Assembly (NCBI GenBank): GCA_030761205.1
Contig: JAULJL010000027.1
Span: forward strand, 191,001 to 255,000
DNA from: Fremontodendron californicum
Lineage: Eukaryota; Streptophyta; Magnoliopsida; Malvales; Malvaceae
Direction of reading: 5' to 3'
Length of the DNA stretch: 64,000 nt
Positions within the stretch are counted from its first letter, which is position 1, and the number at the start of each line of letters is the position of its first letter. Made by a program: the position numbers and the translations under genes. The notes beneath the pieces were generated by a model. That model was given only the letters and a program-made list of their open reading frames with translations, had not been told where the DNA came from and did no database searches. Positions 33,873-44,800 of this stretch are shown in pieces.

Positions 33873-35218
33873 TGTAATATCCAGCCCAAAAATACGAGCC
33901 CAAGTATGTTAAAGATTGATTTTGACTCAAGCCCATAAGCCATTATCAAAATATTATGGTTAAAATAAAAGGGAAAAAAATAGAAAACCTATCGACAGTT
34001 TTCTTTGGTAGATAAAAAGGAATTGGGAAAGAAAAAAGAAATCCTAAGGGAGAAGAGAAAAGAAGGCAATTGAGGTTTTTATCTTCAAGATTAAAAGATT
34101 AAGGTAAGTGAAAGTTCTCTTTTGATTTGCAAAACAAATCTTTTGTTAGATTGTTAGAATTTGGGTGAATTTTTTTGGGAGAAAAACCTAAAAATCTATG
34201 AAATTCTCATAATTCTTCTTGATTGATTTGGGTAAAGTTATTGGACTTTATTTTATCATTGATTAAGAGATAAGCATGATTTTCTATTAGATTTAAGGGC
34301 TGGTAGATGAAGAACACAAATTGTTATGAATATAAAAGAATGAGAAATTCTATTTTGAATGAAAGTATTGTCTACAGTTGTAGATTAAAGAAATATTATA
34401 TATTAATCTGTCAGTTTTCAGTATGATATTATATATGGTCGGAAATATATTTGAATTCACTTTCTAACGAGATAAACGGAAGTAAATTTCGAGTTTCTTA
34501 CGAAAAGATAATCAATTTTTACTAAGAGATATGCGTGCTGTTTGGAAGCAGCAACAGAGTTGAATTACAAAAATTACTGCATTTTATTTAAAAATAATTA
34601 CAAGTTGGGCCATATATGGTTGAAAAGCTTATCAAGTCTAGTTTTTAATGGACTTAACGGAATTGAAATCCGAGTTTTCTAAGTGGAGATATCTTATTTT
34701 TAGTAAACAATGTTTAGGCTGTCTAGAAACTGCATCAGGGGTAATTGCGGGATTTTACTGCAATTTCTCTATGGTGAGTTATGATCTGAAATTCATATGG
34801 ATGAATTCCTATTAAGTCTAGTTTCTAAATATCAAACGGATCATGATTTCGAATTTCGTAACTTAAGATATGACTAATTTAGTAAGTATTACGCAAGTTG
34901 GCAGATTTGATATTTAGAAGATTTTGAAATACTTTGGATATTTTATAGTATTAATGGTATTTCAAGAGCATGATTAGTTTTATTTATTTATATTATTGAG
35001 AATAGGTTTTGGACTATTTTAGAGACGAGCTAAGTTATTGAAAAGATGGAACTTCGAGAGGATGAGTTCGTTATTTTATGTTTCGGTTTAGTGAGTTCAG
35101 GTAAGTGACTTGATACCCTTTTAGTGTTTTGGCACCTTAAAAATTAGCCTCATCTTCCTAAGATTTTGTATATAATATATAATGTTTTGTCACTTGCTTT
35201 GTTAAATCGAGTTAAGCA

Positions 35219-35257
<39 letters not shown>

Positions 35258-36294
35258 ATTCTTTTATATGAATTCAGAATGTGATTTCGTTTTGATTTGA
35301 TTTTCGAATATAATTTTGTTCAAGTAAATATATATATATACCTATTTGTTTATCTAAAATTATGAATACAATTTATTACATAAGATATTTTGAAAGAAAA
35401 TACAAAATTTGCTTTGTACGAGATGTGTTTTGTAAAATGCATGACTACTGCTTTGTATAGTTGGGTAATCCTAAAATATGTTTTGTTTTGATTTGTCTCC
35501 TAATATGACTATGCTCTGACCCTGTCAACGGGGGTTAAACGTTGGCCATGTCGACATGTATTTTGTGATAGAAATCGATTTCAACTGTGTCACCGGTTTA
35601 GAATAGTGGTTTTTGTTCTGTTCGGTGCAACCATTAGGTTGTTTCTGATATTCTTCTAACCCATTGCCACTGGGGTTAATTGTGATTTTAATTCTGACCT
35701 ATGCCCAAAGGGTTAAGTGTGTTCTTAGTATGTTACGGGAGACTATTGAAAATCAACAATTTTTGAAATTTTGCTTAATTCTATTATCCGATTTTAGAAT
35801 AAATACGTTTTTGACTATAAGATTACCCATTATTATTTTCGATTCATAAGTATTGGTAATTTTGGCCTAAATACTTTGTAGCATGCTTAATCCAACTAAG
35901 GAGGTGTCGGTTACTTGCTGAGTATTCGTACTCATTCCTTTATTTTTTCTTACTTTTTCAGATTTCGATATATTTATCTTCGGAGTTTAGTTTGACGAGA
36001 GCCATTGTTTACGAGTTTAGCATTTTCCTTTAGTCTTATGATACTTTGAACGTGAGTATTTTAATATCGGTTTTAGTCGATTTGTTAGTTAGTTAGAATA
36101 TCTTGTATTTTTCGATCAAGGTGTAATATTTGAATTTTTGGAGATTTGAGATGTTGTAATCTGTAATTTTGGAGACTTTTTGAGTTGTGATTTTTCGATT
36201 TAGTAAGATATAAGTTGCCTTACATGCTTGTGCGATTCGTCTCACGAGTATGCGGTATTGTTACGTCCTAAATTCTCGTGTTTGGGGCGTGACA
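33873..36294 (+). repeat. 3' LTR of the large LTR element
   Basis: 2422 bp, the partner of 29014-31438. The ~180-bp subrepeat landmark falls at 34437, 34619 and 34799. It differs from the left copy by scattered substitutions, an (AT)n expansion near 35226-35252, and the loss of a short duplicated TTAGTTAGCATCTCCCTTT segment. Confidence 0.9.
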
Positions 36295-36429
36295 ATGGTG
36301 CTGACGACATACAGGCATGTAGACATCAGCTCCGCTGATCAATTCTGTTTGTGTCTCATCGGTCTTCCTTAAGGTAAAGAAAGCACGTTTCTCACAAAGT
36401 TCGAATCAGGCAGTTAACTTCATCAATGA

Positions 36430-36986
36430 TATTAAGCACAGATTGGAAGCTCCTTCTGCAGCAAGAATTGGATTAAACCATAATCCAAAAGTGCTGCCAA
36501 ATTTTCCCAAAAAACAAAAGTGGCATAAGCATTAGACAGGACCACATATGTTCCAGCATTTTCTGGGTCCAATTCCACGTATTTATCTGCCGCAAGCTTT
36601 ACCAGATCCACTTCCCCATGAATCCTACAGCCTACAGGCCCCAAGTAGAGCACCCCATATGGCTGGGTGATCCTTGCAAGGTGAGTTAAGAACAAACTCA
36701 TAAGCTTCATGCAACTTTCCAGAATGGCCTAGAAGATCTAAAACCTTCATCAACCAATAAGCCTCAATGGCTACATGCAGAAAGATGTGCAAGAAAGGTA
36801 ACATATATAGTTTGGACTAAAACCTTCATTTTTCATTTTATCAAATGATTCCAAAACCTCAATACATATATAACCCTTCGATGCTGGCCATATATCCCCG
36901 ATATCAAGCTCGTCCAAGTAACAACATTTCTATATACTACTACTTTATCAAATACCTGATGAGTATCAGTAAGACTGCTGCATATG

Positions 36987-37026
<40 letters not shown>

Positions 37027-37154
37027 ATGAGACCACTGCTGACCACGACATTTTCCCTGATATTGCTCTTTATCAGGATCCCATGCTCTAATGTGGCCAA
37101 TTAAGGAGGCTCAGGCTCTAAATACGGATGCAAAGGTGTACTGGTCTGGTGTTA

Positions 37155-37196
<42 letters not shown>

Positions 37197-37594
37197 TTTC
37201 TCATCTTGTAATAGAGATCCAAGTCCAAATTCTCCACAACCCTTTTGCAGCACAAATATTCCGGCAATCATTGCATTCCAATAAATAAAAGTTTTCTCTA
37301 GTAACTTATAAAACAGAAGAACATGGTCAGTTTTTGAAATCCCCTAATTTTGCATATATACACACTATCAACAACTTAATAATCAGATATTCATTGGGTA
37401 CATTAAATATCCAATAACAACCATTTGTGCATGGATTCTTCTCCACTTTTATATTCTTTCCTGAATATGCATTCTGGCAATAGAAGAGCATAAGTTCCAG
37501 CATCTGCTTTCAATCTCGTACGCCATAATAGCCCAACAGCTTCACTCAGTCTTCCCGTAAAACAAAGACCCCTTAAAGCCTTATCCAGTTGCAT
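36430..37594 (-). pseudogene. PPR protein pseudogene (At4g16470-like), invaded by (AT)n runs
   Basis: On the minus strand, in order: LDKALRGLCFTGRLSEAVGL with AGTYALLLPECIFRKEYKSG (37594 down); a frameshift into RRIHAQMVVIGY; YWNAMIAG; LTPDQYTFASVFRA then a stop; HQVFDKVVVYRNVVTWTSLI; and near the end GCRIHGEVDLVKLAADKYVE with LDPENAGTYVVLSNAYA. This is the layout of an E-type pentatricopeptide repeat protein; the wording recalls Arabidopsis At4g16470. Such proteins usually bind organelle RNA. Many frameshifts and stops, and two (AT)n tracts (37159-37191, 36991-37023) lying within the former coding sequence, show it is dead. The large LTR element begins about 140 bp beyond its 3' end. Confidence 0.82.
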
Positions 37595-37929
37595 TGCATG
37601 TAGTTTTTACGAAGCTTGGCCTCAAAGCTGGGAATATTTATTATTGTATTCGATCATCCAACAGCACTGAGCAAACTCTATACCTAATTACCTATATATG
37701 AACTAAAACTTTCTTGAATAAGAATTAATTAAGAATAAAAGATCATATCGATGGCAGCTAGTGAATTTAACAACAAAATACCTCATCATGAACGTGGCTA
37801 ATTCTTTATCTAAGATTCTAAGTCATAACATATGACAAGATAAACTGAAATCCATAATTCTGAATAACATTAAGTCCAGACTTTAATCCAATTCTGTAAC
37901 ATAAAATAGAAGCGGGAAGGGAAAAAAAA

Positions 37930-38095
37930 AGGTGGTGGTTTAAATCTGCCACTGTTGCTTTCAGCTTGGATCAGCGAAGCATTGTGGTTGCCTTGCCAGC
38001 GAACATGGGGCCTACGATCACGTGGACGGTGGACCTCACCACACAGTGAAGAAGATTGCGAGGTCTCTGTATGCAGTTTTCAATTTGGGATTGAA
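37930..38095 (-). pseudogene. Thymidine kinase (TK1-type) N-terminal fragment
   Basis: Read on the minus strand: LHTETSQSSSLCGEVH, then after a frame change VHVIVGPMFAGKATTMLR, then after another frame change IQAESNSGRF. Plant thymidine kinase 1 carries this block: the P-loop GPMFAGKTT followed by RRIQAES. The first frame change is explained by a tandem duplication of 7 bases (GTGGACG/GTGGAC on the plus strand, 38022-38034). The second needs one lost base near 37970. Only the first exon region is seen; the rest of the kinase is absent. It lies 340 bp from the PPR pseudogene on the same strand. Confidence 0.7.
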
Positions 38096-38099
38096 ACTT

Positions 38100-38838
38100 T
38101 TGGGGGGCTTCATTCTTGAAATACTACTATTTAACATTGATTTTTTTTTTTTTTTTAGTCAAAGATGGATAATGGATTGGAGAGGTTCAAGGGCTGTGCT
38201 TGTTTGTTAAAGAGTTTTGGCAATTGGCTGCCAAATTTAGAGTTTAAGAGCAAGACATAAAGACAGAGAGACAGGGTTTAAGCGACACAGAATCTGATTA
38301 TCCGCCCCTTGGCTTGGCCTTCAATTTTATGCATTCATCCAAACCAAAGTACTTACTTAACTGTAAACTTTAACTACAAAGAGAATTATGTTTTGCCCTT
38401 TTTTCGGGTTGTTTATGGAAATTAATTAAAAGATGTGGTCTCTTATTGAATGAGTTCTGATTGATATGCTGCACAAAATTGATCTTTAGTCTGAAGGGAC
38501 AAAAACAAGTTATTTTTCAACTGAAGTGAAGTAAATGATCGTATACTAACAAAAACTAGTAGCCTTTGCAATATTTGAATCTAAAGCAACATATTTTGAT
38601 GAGATGCTACCAAATCAGCTATAATTAGAAGCTTTAGATGCTCTTAAGTCTGAATATAAACATGGGAGCCCATTTGGGAGTGTGCTACGTTGAATTCAAT
38701 TCAATTCTTATTGATATTTCAAGTTGAAATCATGAAATTTAAATGAAAAGTGTAGTATTAAAACCAAACGCTTACATATTTCCAACCCAGATATTTGCTG
38801 GCAAGAGCTACAGTAAATGTCATTCACTTTGTCAGGCT
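38100..38838. other. Intergenic sequence
   Basis: A T-run at 38140-38157 and ordinary non-coding DNA. No element end or gene recognised. Confidence 0.5.
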
Positions 38839-39349
38839 TAGAGATGGCAATGGAGCGGAGCGGGGCGGGGCGGATATTGTCTTATCCACCTCCACCCTAC
38901 TCTTGCATGGATGTTGAAAATATTCACATCCATGGATGTCGGTTACATCCATAATCGCTTCACGGTACTCCACTCCGCTACACCCCAATTTATATTAATT
39001 ATTTTTAACTTAATATTGTAAAAAATTATATTATAATTTATTCATGAACATAATTTTAGTATAAAAAATCTTTAATATAATATATATAATACATATATAC
39101 TAAAAGTATAGATATAAAATATTAGTATATATATGATTTTAGTATATATATCTAATATATATTAAAAATATAAGAAAAAATATAAAATATTTTAAAAGAT
39201 AAAATAGTAATTTCAAAAGTCGGGGCGGGGCGGTGTGGAGCAAGCATTTACCAAAACCGTTCCACTCCACCCCGCTCCAAAAAAAAACCTCTCTATTTGG
39301 AGCGGATCGGTGCGAAATTCATCGGTCAGATCGGGTTTTGCCATCCCTA
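38839..39349. mobile_element. hAT-like miniature element with GGGGCGG-rich ends
   Basis: The left end TAGAGATGGCAATGGAGCGG and the right end, read inverted, TAGGGATGGCAAAACCCG form terminal inverted repeats. GC-rich words (GGAGCGGGGCGGGGCGG; TCGGGGCGGGGCGG) lie near both ends, with an AT-rich centre. The terminal TAGGGATGGCA matches the element at 43361-43816. I could not see a convincing 8-bp target duplication here. Confidence 0.6.
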
Positions 39350-39539
39350 CTTACATTTACCCGGCATATTATCTATTACTTAGTATAAAAATTATCCTTG
39401 GAATGCATGAAAGTGGAGAATTGAAGATTTTGAATCCTTACTTAGTTGACAATTAAGCATGGATATTAAAAAGGTTAGGGAGGTTAGTTTGAGTATTTTT
39501 AATTTATTTTATTTGATTAAGAAGGAAAAAAAATATGGA

Positions 39540-40480
39540 GAAAAAATTGTGTGTTTATGTCGTTTTGTGTTCAAAATATTATAAATTTATACAATTTTTA
39601 CACGTTAATAATTCGTTTTATGTAGATTTTGACACGTTCGGATATTGTTTCGTGTTCATATTATTTTTTGTGTCATGCTCGTGTTATTTTTTCGTATGTT
39701 CAAAGTATTATAAATTTATATAAATTTTTATATATTAATAATTCATTTTATGTGGATTTTGACATGTTCGTGTATTTGTGTTGTGTTCATGTTATTTTCG
39801 TGTCGTGTCGTTTTTTTTAATTATTTTGTCCATGTGTTCGTGTCATGTTTCAATTCATCCAAATATTTTGCATAGTTTGTCATGGTGATCCAATTTAGAG
39901 AAAATTTTGTATGTTCGTGTCGTGTCTCAATTCATCCCATATTTTGCATAATTTGTTATAATACTTCAATTTAGAGAAAAATTGAATGTCCGTAACATGT
40001 TCGTATTATTTTGTCGTGTATTTAAAATATTACAAATTTATATAAATATTTACAAGTTAATAATTCGTTTTATGTAGATTTTGACACGTTCGTGTATTTA
40101 TGTCGTGTTCATGTTATTTTTCTTGTCGTGTTTTAATTATTTTTTCCATGTTGTGTTCGAGTCGTATAATCATGTTGTATCCGAAATTGATAAGTCTAAT
40201 TGACACTATTCAAATAACTCACAAATTTATGTCGCGCGTCATCATGTTCGTGTTATTTTTTCTGTTATAATCGTATTCAAGGTATTATATATTTATATAA
40301 ATTTTGACACGTTAATAATTCGTTTTATGTAGATTTTAACACGTTAGTGTATTTGTGTCGTGTTCATGTTATTCTTTGTGTCATGTCGTGTTTTAATTAT
40401 TTTTTCCATGTTATGTTCGTATCGTATAATTATGTTGTGTCTAAAATTGTCAGATATAATTAACTATATTCAAATAACTC
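39540..40480 (+). repeat. CACGA-type tandem repeat, copy 2 (opposite orientation to 16840-17545)
   Basis: The landmark TTAATAATTCGTTTTATGTA followed by GATTTTGACACGTTCGTGTA recurs near 39606, 39735, 40057 and 40312. Words such as TCGTGTCGTG fill the units. The reverse complement of the array at 16840-17545 contains the same landmarks (CGAATTATT, GTGTCAAAATTTATATAAAA). Confidence 0.8.
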
Positions 40481-41135
40481 TCAATTTTATATCAGGTGTC
40501 TTATAAGAATAGAAATTATTATTTTTCTAAATTATTATATTTATTACTCTTGTTTTTTTATTTTTCAAATTTATTACAAAATATTAATTCAAATCCGATA
40601 ACATTTGCAGCGAAGAGCGGACATTATCTAGTATATATAGATTTAGAACTTATACATCAATTTACATTACAAACACACACAAAAAAAATTGAACCAAAAA
40701 AAAAAAACCTTTGTTGGTGTCCTATAGAAGCGAGCTGACGTGTCCAACGATTTAAGTTCTTGTGATGGTGAAAAAGAGATCAAAGGGAATCGAAGTTTGA
40801 TCTCCAAAGCGTGTTCCGATGCTTAAGTCAATAAATGTTTGAGTATGTGAGTCTGAGTGTGTAGAGTGTGTACTAGAGATCAGCCCACCAGTGGGCTATT
40901 TATACCTGCTTGAGCGGCCAAGGGGGCACCACGTGTCATTCACTCATAGGGGTTTTGTGGTCGACTGTATGGGCAACCTTTTGTCAGTAGATAGAGCTCG
41001 ACCTGCTCTCTGGATTGGGTAGGTGGAGCTCGACTTGACCTCTGGGACACTGAGAGACGTCCACATGTTCCCTGTGACATTGACTTGACCTGATGGACTT
41101 GCTAACCAAGATTATGTTGGGCTTGCTAAACTTTG
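40481..41135. other. Non-coding sequence, possibly a fragment of an LTR
   Basis: Bases about 40730-41130 are more GC-balanced than the surroundings and contain CAGTGGGCTATTTATACCTG and GAGCTCGACCTGCTCTCTGG with a second AGCTCGACTTGACCTCTGG. This style reminds me of LTR sequence from plant retrotransposons, but I see neither paired LTR nor target duplication. No gene is supported. Confidence 0.35.
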
Positions 41136-41143
41136 GGCCTGAT

Positions 41144-42111
41144 TAGGGTTGTAATCGAGCCGAGCCGAGCCCGAATATTGAGAAGCTCGAGCTCGAGCTT
41201 GATTCAAAACTCGCGGCTCGAATCTCGGCTCGAGCTCGATCGAGTATCATTTTTTAAGCTCGAGCTTGGCTCGAGATAAAATCGAACTATTCGAGTTCGA
41301 TTCGATTAGGCTCGTTTACTCGATTTACATATTTGAGCTCGAATTAAGCTTTTTCATTACAATTTTTTTGTATTATTTGAATTTAATATATAATGAAAAA
41401 TTTTAGATGATATAATGATAAAATAAAAAACTTTATACATCCAACTTTTTTTGAACTCAAAAATAAATAACTAAAATCTTCAAAATCATGTTGAAGCCAT
41501 GAATCCAAATCTTCAAAAAGAATTTTCCAAAGAGACCCATGAAACCCTCCCAAACTATGGCATTTTCCACCCAAACAAATAAGAAGACGCAAGCATGTTG
41601 GAGTTGCAGGTTGGAGGCACAGGCATGAGTGAAAACTTGTTAGTCATGAAAGAAGCAAGAGATGGAAAAATCACACTTTTCAAACTGGGATAAAAAAATC
41701 AAAAGGAAGATCAAAGCCCGAAAGCACCTAGTGAGTTAGATTTTGATTGGGAAACTTCTCTATCTGGTTAAACCAGAGAAAGCACCTAGTGAGCTTAGAT
41801 TGTGGCTGGGAGTGGGAGTGGGAGTGGGAATGGGAGAAAGAAAAGACACGACTGAGAATGAGAGTGAGATTTTTTTTTTAAGATTTAGGGTTTTTAAGTA
41901 TATATATATAGGGTAAAATTATAAATTAATAATAAAAATATTATAAATGAAAAAGTTCGATTAGGCTCGCGAGCTGCTCGAATCGGGTATTAAGATACTC
42001 GAACTCGGCTCGCTCGATAGCTCGGCTCGATAATTACTGAATCGAATTCAAGTTTTTTTTTTAGTCGAATTCGAGTAGTTTACGAGCACAAATGTCTCGT
42101 TTAAACCCCTA
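41144..42111. mobile_element. Non-autonomous hAT-like element with 8-bp target duplication
   Basis: The left end TAGGGTTGTAATCGAGCC and the inverted right end TAGGGGTTTAAACGAG are terminal repeats. Flanking 8-mers are GGCCTGAT (41136-41143) and GGCCTGAC (42112-42119), with one mismatch; 8 bp is the hAT signature. Subterminal regions are dense in GAGCTCGAG and CGAGCCGAG words on both sides, typical of hAT transposase-binding repeats. At 968 bp it has no transposase. A microsatellite-like GGGAGTGGGAGTGGGA lies near 41808-41830. Confidence 0.8.
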
Positions 42112-42119
42112 GGCCTGAC

Positions 42120-42761
42120 GGGCATAACAATTCACATAATGAGATACAAACATTAATAACTTGATTAGATATATATTAAGATATGAACAATTTATTTCTC
42201 TCACACATCTTGCTTATTAGTATTAAGAACTTATAAACAAAAAAATAAACTTTTACTCTACATTCTAATTTCTACCTAAACCTAACCTACCCATATGGAT
42301 TTATTTTAGAATATTTTTCAAAAACTCATTTTGCTACCTAAGTTTTTTTTTTTTTTTTTCATTTCTAAAATAGTATAACGAATCTTAGATGCCACAGCAA
42401 GATGAAGAATCTTTTCATTTTTTAAAAATTCATGGCATGACTATTAACACAATATTAAGCTTTATTAAATCAATGGACCATATTAGTGTATGGACCACCT
42501 GATTTGTTATTCCATTATTTTTTTTGAGTGACATTGTAATTTATCCCCAAACTCAAAGCCAACCAAAAGCCAAAGTAAAAATAAGAACAATCCTTTTTAT
42601 TCTTTTTAAATTTTCTAAATGAATGAAAAAATAAAATTAACTTTAAAAAGTAAAAAAACTAAGAAAAGGAGTGTAATTGCAGAATGGTTTTAAGTGAATG
42701 GTAAGGAGAAGGAAATAATACTAAACAAAAAGATGTAAATAAAATAATAAAACATTTATTA
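42120..42761. other. Intergenic sequence left of the hnRNP duplication
   Basis: AT-rich, no recognised feature. The left boundary of the duplication is near 42762, where similarity to 52572 onward begins (TATTGCTGG/ACGTA). Confidence 0.5.
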
Positions 42762-42972
42762 TTGCTGGTGTATGTGTTAGATTGAGATTTTAAATCAAAC
42801 TCAAATTTGGAAAGTAACCATCTTTCGTGGTTTCTTTTGTACCCTTTCTGACTCGAGAGTCTCTCTTTCTCTATCTTCTAAAAATATATAATATAAAAAA
42901 TACAAATATTTTTATCCATTTTTATCCAAATTTATTTTCTCTCTCACATCTCTGCCTCTGTTTGATGCACAA
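42762..42972 (+). promoter_or_regulatory. Displaced upstream (promoter) segment of hnRNP copy 1
   Basis: This segment matches 52572-52815, just upstream of hnRNP copy 2: GATTTTAAATCAAACTCAAA, CTCTCTTTCTCTATCTTCTA, and CATCTCTGCCTCTGTTTGATGCACAAA (read with small differences). In copy 2 the gene's leader follows at once; here 3.6 kb of unrelated repeats intervene. The role as promoter or distal 5' leader is inferred from position and its CT-rich character. Confidence 0.75.
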
Positions 42973-43360
42973 ATTTAGACTTATCAATTGGCAGGTTGGG
43001 TTAGATTTGGATGGGGTTAATTCGAGTATGGTCAATTTGGATCTTAAAAAATTTGAGTTGATTTTGGGTTCAGGTCCCTTCTAGTTCGGATCACTTCTAG
43101 TTTGGATCTTTTCGAATTTTGGTCATTTCTAATTTGACACTCAGGTTATTCGGGTTCGAGTCATTCTGTTTTGGATATATTCGGATTTGACACTTGGATT
43201 ATTCAGATTCGGATCATTTTGGATTTAATTAATTAATTTTTAAAATCTAATCAGATTAAATTTAAACAGATTAATTGATCGAATCCGATTTTGTTAGAAT
43301 TTTATTGAAAGACAAAAATAAATTAGATATTATCACGTATCTGAAATTGTTACCTGAATC

Positions 43361-43816
43361 TAGGGATGGTAGGGGATCGAATATCTGTATTTTTTGTACT
43401 ATACGAATCCGCAAAACTGTTTTAAAATACGAATCCGCAAATTATCTGCATTTAATCCGCATATTACTATCCGAATCTGAATTAAATAACATTATCCGTC
43501 GGATATTCGAATCCGCTAAAAATTCGAATTCAATAAATCAATTTTTTTTAAAAATAAAAATATAAAATTAAACAAAATTTATGTGTTTTACAAAATAAGC
43601 GGATTTAGATTCGGATATCCGAATCCGCTATCCGAATTTGCAGAAGTAATGAGGATTCGGATAATGGATATTCGAGGTTTCATATCCGCATCCGCTCCGA
43701 ATCCGCTGCGGATAGTAATTATAATATCCGAATCCAACTTTTATCCGAATCTGCAAATCCTAATCCGCAAAAAACGGATTGGATATCCGAATCCGTATTT
43801 TAAATTGCCATCCATA
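43361..43816. mobile_element. hAT-like miniature element built of GGATATCCGAATCCGC words
   Basis: Terminal inverted repeats TAGGGATGGTA and (inverted right end) TATGGATGGCA. Flanking 8-mers CCTGAATC (43353-43360) and CATGAATC (43817-43824) differ at one base. The body is dense in CGGATATCCGAATCCGC variants in both orientations. It is 456 bp long, non-coding, and nested in the insertion of hnRNP copy 1. Confidence 0.78.
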
Positions 43817-44359
43817 CATGAATCTATTTAGATATTTGTAAAATATGTAAATTTTATGTTTGTTGAAAGGTTCGAACATTGATATAAGTAACCCTTAATA
43901 CTAAAAGTTTTATCAAGTGAACCAATCTTAAAACTTGAAATGATTTGTTACTAAAATTAAATTAGATTTAGTAATTTTACTTAAAAGTTTAATTATCAAG
44001 TATAATAAAATATAATAATAAATACTTAAAATAAAAATATAATAATAAATTAAATATGAAATTAAATTAATTATGTTAAATATTTTTAAATTCTAAACAT
44101 AATGTATGAAATTAAATTAATAAATTTTTTATAATAAGTAAAGATGCAAATTTTAACGTAGTGACGTGTTGAGATATATAATATTTTGTATAAATAAAAT
44201 TCTTATTATATTAATATATATGATTATATGAGTGTGTATATATTTTTATTTGTAGTTTTTTACAATAAAATAAAATATTATTTATTTTTTATGAACTTAG
44301 TAGTAGGTATATATTTAAACGGACCAATATTATGACTGTTGACGAAACTAATCTAAATC

Positions 44360-44800
44360 ATATGATGAGAGATTACAAATTTGAAATTAAAAACAATACA
44401 TTTATTCTAAATAACATGTATAACGATAAGGGATTAATTTATTAATATCACATGATAAGATATTATTATAATGTATACAAATCATTATAATAAAATACAC
44501 ATATCAATGATTTATTTTATATATTTTAAAAATTTTACATGATAAGACTTAAGAGATTATACATTTGAAATTAAAAATAACATATTTATTCTACAAAATA
44601 TATAAATTAATAAAGAATTATCTATTTTAATTTAAATAACATGATAAGATATTATTATAACGTAATTTATCAATCATTAAGATAAAATAACACTATCATT
44701 ATCAATGATCTGTTTTTAAGTATTTTATTCTACATTGCATGAAAATATGTCATACTTTTAAAATTAAAAATAACATTTATTTTAAATTATCGAATTTTCT
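44360..44800. repeat. Imperfect tandem repeat, unit about 185-200 bp
   Basis: AGAGATTACAAATTTGAAATT recurs as AGAGATTATACATTTGAAATT about 183 bp later, and a weaker copy (CATACTTTTAAAATTAAAAA) follows after about 200 bp. ACATGATAAGATATTATTAT recurs in step. Non-coding. Confidence 0.6.

Larger units (their letters stand above)
29014..36294 (+). mobile_element. Large non-autonomous LTR retrotransposon (LARD-like)
   Basis: Two direct LTRs of about 2.42 kb (29014-31438 and 33873-36294) enclose 2.43 kb of internal sequence. A primer-binding site for initiator Met-tRNA and a purine tract sit at the right places. Flanking 5-mers are ATAGT (29009-29013) and ATGGT (36295-36299), a target duplication with one mismatch. 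LTRs start TGTAATATCC and end TGACA. Neither the LTRs nor the internal part encodes any gag or pol motif in any frame, so movement would depend on proteins of another element. By eye the LTRs differ by several percent, implying an old insertion. End sequences suggest a Ty3/gypsy relative, but no coding domain is present to prove it. Confidence 0.9.
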
